From Bacteroidota bacterium (GTDB lineage: Bacteria; Bacteroidota; Bacteroidia; AKYH767-A; OLB10), in contig JADJOZ010000001.1 of NCBI GenBank assembly GCA_016713525.1, positions 558,001 to 622,000 on the forward strand: a stretch of 64,000 bases of DNA, read 5' to 3'. The position numbers were made by a program, and so were the translations under genes. This document shows, in pieces, positions 1-9,975 of this stretch (its first letter is position 1; each line of letters opens with the position of its first letter). Below the pieces are notes generated by a model. That model ran no database searches. It was not told the DNA's origin and worked only from the letters and a program-made list of their open reading frames with translations.

Positions 1-2804
1 CATCTGTAACTTTATTCGACAATCCGGTTGTGAATTTAGGTGCTGACACTACTTTTTGTGATGGTTTTGTATTAACTCTGAATGCAGGCGATGGATTCTC
101 ATCGTACCTGTGGCAGGATGGATCTACTGATTCAACTTTTGCTGTTTCTACTGGAGGTCAGTATTCAGTTTTGGTTTCTGATGATAACAACTGTACTGCT
201 GTTGATGAAATCGACATTGTGGTGGCTGCATTGCCGGTTGTAGAGTTAGGTTCCGATACCACACTTTGCTTTGGCTCATCATTACCTCTTTCTGGTCCTG
301 CCGGGATGGGTTCTTATTTGTGGTCGACAGGTGAGACTACTGAACTTATTTTAGTGAATGCATCTGAAACTTATTTCCTGACTGTTGTCGATTTTGGTGG
401 ATGTACAAATACCGATTCTATTGTAGTTGATATTCTTCCTGAACTCATTATTTCATTAGGCCCTGATACTACTTTTTGTGCAGGTGATTCACTTGTTTTG
501 GATCCGGGCGCTTCATTCCAATCATATGTATGGAATGATGGTTCAACGAATTCAACATTTACCGTAACAACTTCCGGAACTTATTCTGTTTCCGTATTAA
601 CCGATATCGGATGTGCTGCTACAGATACTATCAATGTTCAGGTAGATGCAATACCGGTTGTTTCATTAGGGCAAGATACTACCCTTTGTTTTGGAAGCAC
701 TTATCAGTTGGTTGCTCCTGCAGGATTACCAAATTATTTGTGGAGCACCGGTGAAGTTACCGATACTATTACAGTAACATCTTCCGGTATTTATGCAGTT
801 ATTGCCTCTACTTTGGCAGGATGCAGTGCTACCGACACTGTAGATATCATCATTAATCCGGAACTACTAATTTCTCTTGGTAACGATTCTGCTTATTGCG
901 AAGGAACACCGGTAATTCTGAATCCGGGTGCAGGATTCACTTCTTATATTTGGGGTGATGGCTCAACCGATTCTACTTTCAGTGTAACGGCTTCAGGCAT
1001 TTACAGTGTGGTTGTGACCGATGCATTTGGATGCAGTGCGACTGATACCGTTGCTATTCAGATTGATTTAATTCCGGTTGTTGATCTGGGTGTTGATACA
1101 ACTTTATGCTTTGGTTCGACTTACCAACTTACTGCTCCTGCGGGTTATCCCGGATATTTATGGACTACAGGTGAAGTAACAGAAACCATTGTGGTTAATA
1201 CCACCGGTATTTATGATGTGGTTGTTACCACTCCTGCAGGATGTACTGCAGTTGATACTGTTCAAGTGACAATCAATCCCGAGCTGATCATTTCTCTTGG
1301 TCCGGATGTGACTGTTTGTTCAGCTGCTACAACTGTGCTAGATCCAGGTACAGGATTTGCCTCTTATGTATGGTCAGATGGATCATTTGATCCAACCCTT
1401 ACCGTTATTGTCAGTGGTGATTACAGTGTATTGGTAACCGATATTTTCGGATGTACTGCTACCGATACAGTATCCGTAATAGTGAATCAGTCGCCGGTTG
1501 TTTCGCTTGGGGCTGATACTACTTTCTGTGGGGGAACTACCATTGACTTCGATGCCGGTGCAGGATTTGTATCTTATCTGTGGAGCGATGGTTCTTCAGC
1601 ACAAACTCTCAGTGTTACAGCAGGTGGAATTTATGGTGTAACTGTAACCGGAGCTAATGGATGTACCGGAACAGATGAAGTGATTGCTATTGCAACACCA
1701 TTGATTTCTTTAGGCGCTGATTTCGCTATTTGTGATGGACAGACAGCTTCCTTAGATGCCGGAGCAGGTTTTACATCTTACCTATGGAGTGATGGTGCTT
1801 TATCGCAAACTATCAACGTAACTCTTGCAGGAACTTATACAGTGACCGTTTCCGATGCTTCAGGTTGTATTAATTCTGATGATGTGGTTATTACGGTTAC
1901 TCCTCCACCATTTCTCGAATTAGGTCCTAATCAAACTATTTGCGCAGGAACCGCAGTAGTACTTGATGCTGGTGCCGGTAATTTCAATTACCTGTGGAAT
2001 GATGGTTCAACTAACCAGTTATACCTGGCTTCCACTTCCGGTATTTATTCAGTTACCATTACCGACATTTCTTCCGGTTGTGAAGCAACCGATAATGTTT
2101 CTGTTACTGTGAATCCTGCTCCACTTGTTTTGCTTGGTCCTGATGCTACTGTGTGTTTTGGTACCACAGTTACCCTTGATGGTGGTGCAGGCTTTACCGC
2201 TTACCTGTGGAATGACGGAACATCTGCACAAACACTGGATGTTACTGCCGCTGGCTTGTATACGGTAACTGTTACAGATGCTGCTGGATGTACAGGTACT
2301 GATGATGTTGAAATTTCATACTATCCTCAGATTCCAACTCCTTCTGTTTCTCAGGTCGGAAATACGCTACAATCGAGTTCACCAACAGGAAACCAATGGT
2401 ATGCTGTACCGGGCGGAATTATTGCCGGTGCTACCGGTGATACTTATTCGCCTCCACAAAATGGTGTGTTTTACGTTGTAGTAACCGATTCTAATGGATG
2501 TTCAAGTGCTCCTTCACCTGATTTCAACTTTATCAATACCAGTATAGGAACCGTAGCAAATGCTTTTGTATCTGTTGCGCCTAATCCCGCAAATAATTTC
2601 ATCACCCTGGAAACTTCGGGTATTGCCGATACTAAAGTGGCTGTTGAAATGATTGACATCTTAGGCAAAACCGTATTTGCAACAACAGTAAATGCAAATT
2701 CTCGCAAACAAATTGCTGTGAGTACTTATCCTGCAGGTATTTATCTTTTGAAAACAACTGCCAAAGGATTCAGTAAAGTAAACCGGGTTGTTATTTCAAG
2801 ATAA
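1..2804 (+). CDS. Giant repeat adhesin-like T9SS protein (5' end outside window)
   Basis: The frame is open to the window edge, so the gene starts upstream and the GTG at 30 is only an internal valine codon. Eleven copies of a ~70-residue Ig/PKD-like repeat are visible. Each opens with LGxDTTxCxG and carries a central SYLWSDGS-type block and a DxxGCxATD block, so there are two cysteines per repeat, probably forming a disulfide. An Ig-like spacer follows (NQWYAVPGG...). The last ~80 residues form a T9SS type A sorting domain (SVAPNPANNFITLE, then GIYLLKT, ending VNRVVISR). The protein is expected to be exported across the outer membrane and anchored or released by the T9SS sortase. The role is inferred as adhesion or gliding surface protein. 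A strong terminator follows. Confidence 0.88.
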   Translation, partial: SVTLFDNPVVNLGADTTFCDGFVLTLNAGDGFSSYLWQDGSTDSTFAVSTGGQYSVLVSDDNNCTAVDEIDIVVAALPVVELGSDTTLCFGSSLPLSGPAGMGSYLWSTGETTELILVNASETYFLTVVDFGGCTNTDSIVVDILPELIISLGPDTTFCAGDSLVLDPGASFQSYVWNDGSTNSTFTVTTSGTYSVSVLTDIGCAATDTINVQVDAIPVVSLGQDTTLCFGSTYQLVAPAGLPNYLWSTGEVTDTITVTSSGIYAVIASTLAGCSATDTVDIIINPELLISLGNDSAYCEGTPVILNPGAGFTSYIWGDGSTDSTFSVTASGIYSVVVTDAFGCSATDTVAIQIDLIPVVDLGVDTTLCFGSTYQLTAPAGYPGYLWTTGEVTETIVVNTTGIYDVVVTTPAGCTAVDTVQVTINPELIISLGPDVTVCSAATTVLDPGTGFASYVWSDGSFDPTLTVIVSGDYSVLVTDIFGCTATDTVSVIVNQSPVVSLGADTTFCGGTTIDFDAGAGFVSYLWSDGSSAQTLSVTAGGIYGVTVTGANGCTGTDEVIAIATPLISLGADFAICDGQTASLDAGAGFTSYLWSDGALSQTINVTLAGTYTVTVSDASGCINSDDVVITVTPPPFLELGPNQTICAGTAVVLDAGAGNFNYLWNDGSTNQLYLASTSGIYSVTITDISSGCEATDNVSVTVNPAPLVLLGPDATVCFGTTVTLDGGAGFTAYLWNDGTSAQTLDVTAAGLYTVTVTDAAGCTGTDDVEISYYPQIPTPSVSQVGNTLQSSSPTGNQWYAVPGGIIAGATGDTYSPPQNGVFYVVVTDSNGCSSAPSPDFNFINTSIGTVANAFVSVAPNPANNFITLETSGIADTKVAVEMIDILGKTVFATTVNANSRKQIAVSTYPAGIYLLKTTAKGFSKVNRVVISR

Positions 2805-2823
2805 TTAGAATTTCAGTCATTAT

Positions 2824-2856
2824 AAAAGACCGTTCCATTCCGGAGCGGTCTTTTTA
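2824..2856 (+). terminator. Intrinsic terminator of the adhesin gene
   Basis: A hairpin starting GACCGTTCC and ending CGGAGCGGTC (9 pairs including one G-T) is followed by TTTTTATTTT. It lies 20 bp after the adhesin stop codon. Confidence 0.85.
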
Positions 2857-2911
2857 TTTTGATAGAAACCTTATTTTTCACTTCACGTGAACAGAACTTC
2901 AAAAAAACTGA

Positions 2912-2919
2912 TAATTTTG
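2912..2919 (+). promoter_or_regulatory. Bacteroidota -7 box (TAATTTTG)
   Basis: TAATTTTG fits TAnnTTTG and lies 21 bp before the ATG of the 41-residue ORF. No clear -33 TTG was found at the right spacing. Confidence 0.45.
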
Positions 2920-2940
2920 TGCCATCAAATTCATTCAATT

Positions 2941-3066
2941 ATGAAAAAGTTCCTTAAAACATATTTCAGTAACGATGGTGCAGGAGTATTTGCATTACTA
3001 TGGGTAATGGCTATTATTGCAGCAATTACAACCATTCTTTCAGCTGGTGGAGGAAAAGACTTTTAA
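2941..3066 (+). CDS. Small single-pass membrane protein, 41 aa
   Basis: This ORF of 41 codons starts ATG AAA AAG and encodes a basic N-terminus (MKKFLKTYFSNDGAG), one hydrophobic segment (about residues 15-35) and a short GGGKDF tail. It has a -7 box just upstream and lies between a terminator and a convergent peptidase gene whose stop is only 2 bp away. Family is not recognised. The promoter match and membrane helix make it more likely real than chance. Confidence 0.5.
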   Translation: MKKFLKTYFSNDGAGVFALLWVMAIIAAITTILSAGGGKDF

Positions 3067-3068
3067 GA

Positions 3069-3842
3069 TCAGACAAAACGTTTGATCAGCCGCAGGTTAT
3101 GTGTGTATTTGCGGGTTTCAGCATTGAAAATCCCATGATGATCGAGGCTATCAATGCGAACCTTACCGGATGCATGAATAATCTGGTTATTTGGCAGTAT
3201 TACACCTACGTGCACAATTCTGCCTTCTTCATTATCAAAAAATGCCAGATCTCCCGGACGGGCTTCATCCACCAGGTGAATCAGTGATCCTTGTTCGGCC
3301 TGTTGCGATGCATCTCTTTTTAATCGGATGCCGGCTAATTTGTAAACCATTTGCGTATATCCTGAACAGTCGATTCCGAAAGGAGTGCGACCGCCCCATA
3401 AGTAGGGAGAATGTAAATACATATAGGCATTCTCCACAATACCTTTGGTAGTTTGCAGTTTTTCGGGACATTTTACATTACCTTCAAACCTGAAAGCTGT
3501 TCTTCCAAGCCGGCAGGTATGATCTTTGAAATGCGGCATTGAAGAACCGAGGACAATCGAAAAAAGCGAATTTTCATGGAGCATGATTTGCACCAGATCA
3601 AACGATACGCAATATTGTTCCTTATTCAGTTTTGCAAATTCCTGTAAATCGATGGGTTCAAACTGAACAGATGAAAGCCATCCTTCATAACCATCATAAG
3701 CAAGCTTAACTCGGTACCACAATCCCGAACGTTCAATTATTTCGAAATGTTCTCCAAAAAGCACCTGCGAAACCATTTCGCTTTGATGCGAGGCTTCTTT
3801 CCTGAGAGGAATTACTGTGAGATTACAGACGCCGTGTGTCAA
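3069..3842 (-). CDS. NlpC/P60 cell-wall peptidase with N-terminal SH3 domain
   Basis: The 257-residue protein is probably a gamma-D-glutamyl-diamino acid endopeptidase (C40 family) that cuts peptidoglycan stem peptides. An SH3b-like domain covers roughly residues 1-65 (motif GLWYRVKLAYDGYEGWL). The catalytic domain follows: C159 in DCSGYTQMVY, H211 in HVGVIL, and a PGDLAFF motif before the histidine. The best start is TTG at 3842, because a stop lies four codons upstream in frame. No signal peptide is apparent, so either the protein is cytoplasmic or the true N-terminus is missing. It lies just downstream of, and on the same strand as, the broken thiolase. Confidence 0.8.
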   Translation of the reverse strand: MTHGVCNLTVIPLRKEASHQSEMVSQVLFGEHFEIIERSGLWYRVKLAYDGYEGWLSSVQFEPIDLQEFAKLNKEQYCVSFDLVQIMLHENSLFSIVLGSSMPHFKDHTCRLGRTAFRFEGNVKCPEKLQTTKGIVENAYMYLHSPYLWGGRTPFGIDCSGYTQMVYKLAGIRLKRDASQQAEQGSLIHLVDEARPGDLAFFDNEEGRIVHVGVILPNNQIIHASGKVRIDSLDHHGIFNAETRKYTHNLRLIKRFV

Positions 3843-3854
3843 TTCGTATTCAGA

Positions 3855-4747
3855 TTACATGTTTTCAATTACTATAGCACTGGCACCACCACCACCATTA
3901 CAAATTCCGGCAGCACCTAATTTAGCACCTTTTGTTTCAGCACATGAACCAGTGTTACCACAATGCGGCAACCGGAGCTTCCCAGTGGATGTCCAAGAGC
4001 CACTGCACCACCATTAATATTTACTTTGGCAGGATCAAGTTTCATCTCCTGATTATTGGCAATTGCCACAGCACTGAATGCTTCATTGATTTCAAAATAC
4101 TCGATATCGGTTAATTTCAATCCTGCCTTTCCTACCGCTTTTGGAAGCGCTTTCGAAGGAGCCGTTGTAAACCATTCCGGTGCTTGTTGTGCATCGGCGA
4201 AAGAAACAATTCTTGCAAGTGGTTTGATACCCATTTCCAAAGCCTTTTCTTTGCTCATAAGCACAACACAGGATGCGCCATCATTTAGTTTGGATGCATT
4301 GGCTGCAGTAACGGTACCATCCTTTTGGAAGGCAGGCTTCAAAGAAGGAATTTTACTAAAATCTACTTTTTTGTATTCCTCATCTTCAGCAACGATCAAA
4401 GGATCTTTGCCACGTTGAGCAACTTCTACAGGTACAATTTCATCCTTAAAAAGACCTTTTTGGTAAGCTTCAGCAGAACGTTTGTATGAATTGATGGCAT
4501 ACTCATCCTGAGCTTCGCGAGAAATATTGCATGTGGAAGCACACAATTCAGTGGCATTTCCCATGTGATAATTGTTGTAAACATCCCAAAGGCCATCTTT
4601 TACCAAACCATCGGTAATTTGTCCATGACCCAAGCGATAGCCATTGCGGGCTTTATCGAGGTAATAAGGCACATTTGACATACTTTCCATGCCGCCTGCA
4701 ACCACTATGTCGTTGTCACCCAGCATTATAGACTGTGCACCAAGCAT
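3855..4747 (-). pseudogene. Acetyl-CoA acetyltransferase (thiolase) remnant, 5'-truncated and frameshifted
   Basis: The visible protein starts at MLGAQSIMLGDNDIVVAGG, which corresponds to about residue 95 of a ~390-residue thiolase. The N-terminal third with the nucleophilic cysteine (VCASGMKA region) is absent. Sequence upstream of 4747 stays open in frame but is not thiolase-like (FAQNSEYSRQA). Later motifs are kept: NEAFSAVAIANN and GGAVALGHPLGSSGCR. Near the end a T4 run at 3930-3933 (one base short) shifts the frame. Beyond it the normal C-terminus with GICNGGGGASAIVIEN continues to a stop at 3855. The loss of the active-site region makes this a pseudogene whatever the cause of the frameshift. 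Confidence 0.8.
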
Positions 4748-4845
4748 AATTGCTTGCCTTGAATATTCTGAATTTTGCGCAAAGGTAATGATATTCCCGG
4801 AAGTACTAAATTCCGTTATAACTGGTTCTGTGCCAAAAAAATGAG

Positions 4846-4853
4846 TACCTTTG
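4846..4853 (+). promoter_or_regulatory. -7 box (TACCTTTG) of the DEAD-box helicase gene
   Basis: TACCTTTG is a full match to TAnnTTTG, 45 bp before the chosen ATG at 4899. Transcription would begin near 4858, so an in-frame start at 4851 would lie upstream of the transcript. This supports 4899. Confidence 0.55.
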
Positions 4854-4898
4854 CACCGAATTTTCCTGATACTCAGGGAATATGACTTAAAAACAAAA

Positions 4899-6740
4899 AT
4901 GGAATCATTTCAGAAATTGGGACTCGACCAACGGGTTCTTCAAGGTATTGCAAAGTTAGGATTTGAAACACCCACACCTATTCAGGAACAAGCTATCCCG
5001 GAGCTATTAACCGGCAAACGCGACTTCATTGGATTAGCACAAACAGGAACCGGAAAAACAGCAGCATTCGGATTACCACTTCTACAGCTGCTCGATTTTG
5101 AAAATAAAAAAACACAAGCTCTTATTCTTGCACCAACACGTGAATTGTGTGTGCAGATTGCCAGTGATTTGGAAAAATTTGCTGACGGATTAAGAAACGT
5201 TCACATCGTTGCCGTTTATGGCGGTGCCGCTATTTCCCGTCAGATGGATCAGATTCGTCGCGGTGCACAGATTATCGTTGCTACCCCGGGTCGTTTGATT
5301 GACTTACTAGACAGAAAATGTATTAACCTCAAGGAAATTGATACTGTTGTTCTGGATGAAGCAGATGAAATGCTGAACATGGGATTTCAGGAAGATATTG
5401 ATTACATTCTTGAGAATACTCCCGATACCCGCACTACCTGGCTTTTCTCCGCTACCATGCCTCAGGAAGTTCGCTCCATTGCCAAAAAATACATGGAGAA
5501 TCCGTTTGAATTAACGGTAGGAAAAAAGAATGCCGGAGCAGAAAATATTGAACACGTTTATTATCTCGTTCAGGCACGCGATCGCTATCTGGCATTAAAA
5601 AGAATTGTCGATTTTAATCCTGATATTTTTGGTATCGTTTTTTGTCGTACCAAAATTGAATCACAGGAAGTTGCTGATAAACTGATTAAAGATGGTTACA
5701 ATGCCGATTCTTTACATGGTGATTTGAGCCAGCAGCAAAGAGATAAAGTAATGGGTCGTTTCCGCGATCGCTCCATGCAATTACTTATTGCTACCGATGT
5801 GGCGGCAAGAGGAATTGATGTGAGCAATGTAACGCACGTTATCAATTACGAATTACCCGATGATAGTGAAGTTTATACCCACCGTAGCGGACGTACAGCC
5901 CGTGCCGGAAAATCAGGTATTTCGATTGCTATCATTAACCTGCGTGAGATTGGTAAAATTCGCCAGTTAGAACGCCAGTTAAACCGGAAATTCAAACACG
6001 AAAGAGTACCTGATGGATTTGCAGTTTGTGAAAAACAACTGTGGCATCTGGTACATAAAGTTCACACTGTTGAGGTTGATGAAGCAGCAATTGCCGGTTA
6101 TCTTCCCGGAATCAATGATGAACTGGCTGAATTATCGAAAGAAGAAGTAATTACACGATTTACAGCACTTGAATTTAACCGATTCCTAGATTACTACCGA
6201 AATGCACCTGATATTAATGCCGATGCATCTCGTGCAACAGGCGGTGCCGGAGCAGAAAGAGGTAAGCCTCGTTCACAAGGTAACTATGGAACGTTGTTTA
6301 TTAATTTAGGTAGTGCCGATGGACTCGATGCTGGTAAAATGTTGCGTTTGCTTTGTGATGTTGCTCCTGTAAAAGGAACTCAGGTTGGACGTATGGATAT
6401 AAAAGGTGTTTACTCATTTATCGACATCGACCGCGATGCAATTACTTCAGTCCTGGAATCATTTAATGGTGAAATGTTCAAAGGCAGAAAAGTCCGCGTC
6501 GATTTATCGGAAGGTGGCAGCAAAAGTGGCGGCTCCAGAAGGTCAGGTGGTGATGGTGAACGCAGACGTGATGACCGTGGCGATCGCGGTGGTGATCGTG
6601 GTGGCGACCGTGGACCAAGATCCGGAGGCGGCGGAAGAGCATCAGGTGGTTACCACGACCGCAAGCAAAGTGCAGGTGGCAGCGGTGGCGGTGGCTACGC
6701 CGGCAAACGCGATGGCGAAAGAAAACGCCGTCGTGATTAA
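4899..6740 (+). CDS. deaD: DEAD-box ATP-dependent RNA helicase, CsdA/DeaD-like
   Basis: The 613-residue protein has a complete helicase core: Q-motif (FETPTPIQEQAIP), motif I AQTGTGKT, Ia PTRELC, Ib TPGR, II DEAD, III SAT, V TDVAARGID and VI HRSGRTARAGKSG. A DbpA/CsdA-type RNA-binding domain follows (GTLFINLGSADGLDAGKM to FKGRKVRVDL), then a basic Gly/Arg-rich tail of ~60 residues. Such proteins unwind short RNA duplexes in ribosome assembly, RNA decay and cold adaptation. The start MESFQKLGL fits the family and the promoter position. The gene is transcribed alone and ends convergently with the PspC-domain gene, the two overlapping by 4 bp. Confidence 0.92.
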   Translation: MESFQKLGLDQRVLQGIAKLGFETPTPIQEQAIPELLTGKRDFIGLAQTGTGKTAAFGLPLLQLLDFENKKTQALILAPTRELCVQIASDLEKFADGLRNVHIVAVYGGAAISRQMDQIRRGAQIIVATPGRLIDLLDRKCINLKEIDTVVLDEADEMLNMGFQEDIDYILENTPDTRTTWLFSATMPQEVRSIAKKYMENPFELTVGKKNAGAENIEHVYYLVQARDRYLALKRIVDFNPDIFGIVFCRTKIESQEVADKLIKDGYNADSLHGDLSQQQRDKVMGRFRDRSMQLLIATDVAARGIDVSNVTHVINYELPDDSEVYTHRSGRTARAGKSGISIAIINLREIGKIRQLERQLNRKFKHERVPDGFAVCEKQLWHLVHKVHTVEVDEAAIAGYLPGINDELAELSKEEVITRFTALEFNRFLDYYRNAPDINADASRATGGAGAERGKPRSQGNYGTLFINLGSADGLDAGKMLRLLCDVAPVKGTQVGRMDIKGVYSFIDIDRDAITSVLESFNGEMFKGRKVRVDLSEGGSKSGGSRRSGGDGERRRDDRGDRGGDRGGDRGPRSGGGGRASGGYHDRKQSAGGSGGGGYAGKRDGERKRRRD

Positions 6741-6925
6741 TTAATAATTCCTTCCTCGGGCATTACCAATGCCAGAATAATATATATCAGCAGGCCTGTT
6801 CCAAATACGATTACCGATATTAGGAACAGTGCCCTGATGATGGTTGGGTCAATATCAAAGTAATCACCTAAACCTCCACATACCCCGAATATTTTCTTGT
6901 TCTTTTTTGCAAGGCGCTTTTCCAT
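6737..6925 (-). CDS. Small PspC-domain membrane protein, 62 aa
   Basis: MEKRLAKKNKKIFGVCGGLGDYFDIDP is followed by one hydrophobic segment (LFLISVIVFGTGLLIYIILALVMP). This is a stand-alone PspC domain, a membrane-bound stress-response module. The ATG at 6925 is chosen over upstream codons because the domain begins there and the extra 31 residues are not family-like. The same domain occurs inside the long protein at 22394, with nearly identical FVFGTGLLLYIILMVVMP residues. Confidence 0.82.
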   Translation of the reverse strand: MEKRLAKKNKKIFGVCGGLGDYFDIDPTIIRALFLISVIVFGTGLLIYIILALVMPEEGIIN

Positions 6926-7164
6926 AATTGTTGATTTGATACTTGTAAAGTTACAAATCTGTTTTAAATTTAGCATTGGAAATAATTTTAATTCCATTTT
7001 TAAGCTCGTTTCGCTCACAGGTTATCGGACTGTAGCTTGGATCATTTAATTTCAAATAGCCTGATAGAACGATGTTTTTTTAAAATTGGGTATTGACAAT
7101 TTTTTGATACCTTTAATTTTTGAATCGAACTTTATGTTTAATCTAAATATAAAATGCATTGATA

Positions 7165-7286
7165 ATGCAGCTGGTAAGCAAACGTTCTCAATCCAAACCT
7201 CCAAATTATTACCAGGAGTTTATTTTATATCGTTAACTGGTGCAAACGGACAAAATTTTAAAGGTAAATTAGTAGTCATCCGATAA
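7165..7286 (+). pseudogene. Orphan T9SS sorting-domain fragment (copy 1)
   Basis: The frame encodes GKQTFSIQTSKLLPGVYFISLTG and ends KGKLVVIR, which is the last ~40 residues of a type A sorting domain with no protein in front. It ends 3 bp before the next gene. The same fragment recurs before each of the two downstream copies of that gene, so it marks the left edge of the duplicated unit. Confidence 0.65.
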
Positions 7287-7289
7287 TGT

Positions 7290-8782
7290 ATGAAAAAGTA
7301 TTTGATTGTTTTGTGCTTGTGTTTTTTCTGTCTTAGTGAACTATATGCGCAGCAGGGTGTAAGCAATATTTGGTTGTTAGGGTATGACTCAGACGCAGGA
7401 GCTCCACCCGGTGGCATAAATCACTTTGATTTTATAAGTGGAAGTGCTGTGATCACCTATGATTCTATTGGCATGGAGTTCAGGCATACCCATGCGAATA
7501 TCAGCGATGCGCAGGGGAATTTATTGTTTTATACCAATGGAGTCTATATTGCCGATGCCACGAATGATACCATGCAAAATGGCAGTGGAATAAATCCGGG
7601 GTCTTACTCTAATTTTGTTCCTGATGGACATTTGATTCCACAAGGAGCATTGATTTTGAAAAACCGGGGACGAACAATTTATATTATATATTTCACAACA
7701 GTGCTGATAATTACCCTTTCGGAATAGGAAGTGTTGCCTACCAGCTGAGTTTGTCAATTGTCGATTTGGATTTGAATGGTGGTTTAGGTTCCGTGATATT
7801 AAAAAATTACCCCATCATTTCTGATACGCTCAATTGCGGTAAAATTACTGCTACAAGACATGCCAATGGTCGTGATTGGTGGGTTGTTTGTCATCGTGTA
7901 AATACTAACACATTTTACAAATTGTTGGTTACACCATTTGGCCTTCCTACAGTGACTAGTCAAACCATCGGTGCCATTCGGCAATGGGATTCAGGTCAGG
8001 CAAAATTTTCATCTGATGGAAGTAAATTTGCTTATTATTATTATTTTAATGGCTTAGACATTATGGATTTTGATCGTTGCACAGGCGATTTCAGCAATTG
8101 TGTTTCTGATGTAACATTGCCCTTTCATCCGGGAAATGTTGGGTGTGAATTTTCCCCAAATTCACAATTTTTGTATGTGTCTAATGTATTTAAAGTTTAT
8201 CAGTATGATGTAACATCAGCAAACATATTGGCCTCCCGGATGGAGGTGGCAGTTTGGGATTCCTTTGCCCAGCCCGGTATCCCCCAGCTTGGAGCTTATT
8301 TGTGTCTGTCGCAGTTAGCACCCGATGGGAAAATTTACATCACTACCGGAAACGGCACCACTTATATGGGAAGAATCAATAATCCGGATGTTGCAGGTTT
8401 GGCATGCGATGTGGCTCAGCATAGTGTAGTATTACCTGCTTATTATTTCAATACCCTTCCCAATCATCCGAATTTTTTTCTGGGCAAAATACCGGGTAGT
8501 TCCTGCGATACCATAACCGGAGTAGGAATAGCGGAACTCGAGGAGCTGGTGTTGAAATTATTCCCTAATCCCACGACCGGTGAGTTTACCATCAGTTTTC
8601 CGGTTCAACAAGGTTCTGGATTATTACAGATGTTTGATGTAGTTGGTAATAAGGTTAAGGAAGAAGTAATTTCTCCCTGGAGCCAATATAAGCAGATTGA
8701 CATTACCGGTTTGCCTGATGGTATTTATTTTTGCAAGATAAAATGGGACAAAATTGAGGGTAGGGTGAAGGTGGTGAAGTAA
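7290..8782 (+). CDS. Secreted beta-propeller-like T9SS protein, copy A (one frameshift)
   Basis: A signal peptide (MKKYLIVLCLCFFCLSELYAQ) is followed by a ~400-residue region with WD/kelch-like strands (NIWLLGYDSD, DGSKFAYYYYFNGLDIMDFD, FSPNSQFLYVSNVFKVYQYD, LAPDGKIYITTGNG). A type A sorting domain comes last (LKLFPNPTTGEFTISFP to GRVKVVK). An A5 run at 7659-7663, where copy C has A6, breaks the frame. Restoring one A joins the part ending at 7727 to the part resuming near 7751. Role unknown. The organisation is that of Bacteroidota surface propeller proteins. Whether the shift is real cannot be told from sequence. Confidence 0.78.
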
Positions 8783-8784
8783 TT

Positions 8785-8955
8785 GACTATATTTTGTACT
8801 CCTCAACTGGCAGTAGAATTGACCACAAAGAACTTGTAGGTGGTAAGCAAATGTTCTCAATCTCAACCTCCAAATTATTACCAGGAGTTTATTTTATTTC
8901 GTTAACCGGTGCAAACGGACAAAATTTTAAAGGTAAATTAGTAGTCATCCGATAA
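8785..8955 (+). pseudogene. Orphan T9SS sorting-domain fragment (copy 2)
   Basis: LYSSTGSRIDHKELVGGKQM runs on to KGKLVVIR and a stop 3 bp before copy B. The sequence is nearly identical to the fragments at 7165 and 9975. It has no start codon or upstream domain of its own and is probably a by-product of unequal crossing-over. Confidence 0.62.
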
Positions 8956-8958
8956 TGT

Positions 8959-9975
8959 ATGAAAAAGTATTTGATTGTTTTGTGCTTGTGTTTTTTCTGT
9001 CGTAGTGAACTATATGCTCAGCAGGGTGTAAGCAATATTTGGTTGTTAGGGTATGACTCAGATGTTGGAACTCCTCCGTGGGGGATAAGTCACTTTGATT
9101 TTATAAGTGGGAGTGCAGTTATCACCTATGATTCTATTGGCATGGAGTTCAGGCATACCCATGCGAATATCAGCGATGCGCAAGGGAATTTATTGTTTTA
9201 TACCAATGGAGTCTTTATTGCCGATGCCACGAATGATACCATGCAAAATGGCAGTGGAATTAATCCTGGAGCATACTCAAATCTTGTTCCTGATGGACAT
9301 CTTTTACCACAATCTGCCTTAATACTTAAGAAGCCTGGAAGTGCGAATGAATATTTCATGTTTCACAACACTATGGATAGTTATCCTTCTTTTGGCAGTT
9401 TTGGATATCAGTTGTATTTATCTATTATTGATATGAATGGAAACAATGGGCTTGGGTCTGTTGTTACAAAAAATTTTCCTATAATCTCAGACACAATCAA
9501 TACTGGAAAACTTGCCTCATGCAGACATGCCAATGGTCGCGATTGGTGGGTGATTTGTCATAGAGCCAACACAAATATGTATTATAAACTATTGATTACC
9601 CCACAAGGTGTGGCATCTATTAGCAGTCAAAACATCGGTGCTATACGGCAATGGGATTCAGGTCAGGCAAAGTTTTCTTCTGATGGTAGTAAATTTGCTT
9701 ATTATTATTATTTCAATGGCTTAGACATTATGGATTTTGATCGCTGCACGGGCGATTTCAGCAATTGTGTTTCTGATGTAACATTGCCCTTTCACCCTGG
9801 AAATGTCGGGTGTGAGTTTTCACCCAACTCACAGTTTTTGTATGTGTCCAATGTTTTTAAAGTTTATCAGTACGATGTAACATCAGCAAACATACTGGCA
9901 TCTCGAATGGAGGTTGCAGCTTGGGATTCCTTTGCGCAGCCCGGTATCCCACAGCTTGGAGCTCTGGTGAAGTAA
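8959..9975 (+). CDS. Secreted beta-propeller-like protein, copy B (3' deleted, mosaic)
   Basis: The 338-residue product has the same signal peptide and propeller start as copy A. It stops shortly after FAQPGIPQLGALVK, because roughly 510 bp including the sorting domain have been deleted and the reading frame joins the end of the unit. Without the sorting domain it should reach the periplasm but not be handled by the T9SS. The central part (SANEYFMFHNTMDSYPSFG to GVASISSQN) is clearly diverged from copies A and C while both flanks are almost identical, a mosaic typical of gene conversion. It is the only copy with an uninterrupted frame. Confidence 0.75.
   Translation: MKKYLIVLCLCFFCRSELYAQQGVSNIWLLGYDSDVGTPPWGISHFDFISGSAVITYDSIGMEFRHTHANISDAQGNLLFYTNGVFIADATNDTMQNGSGINPGAYSNLVPDGHLLPQSALILKKPGSANEYFMFHNTMDSYPSFGSFGYQLYLSIIDMNGNNGLGSVVTKNFPIISDTINTGKLASCRHANGRDWWVICHRANTNMYYKLLITPQGVASISSQNIGAIRQWDSGQAKFSSDGSKFAYYYYFNGLDIMDFDRCTGDFSNCVSDVTLPFHPGNVGCEFSPNSQFLYVSNVFKVYQYDVTSANILASRMEVAAWDSFAQPGIPQLGALVK

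Noticed and set aside
30..32. GTG at 30 as start of the adhesin
   Set aside because: The frame is open to base 3 with continuing repeat sequence, so the codon is internal.
4851..4898. Upstream start giving a 16-residue longer DEAD-box helicase
   Set aside because: It overlaps the -7 box TACCTTTG and would lie before the transcript. Family members start at MESF-like positions.
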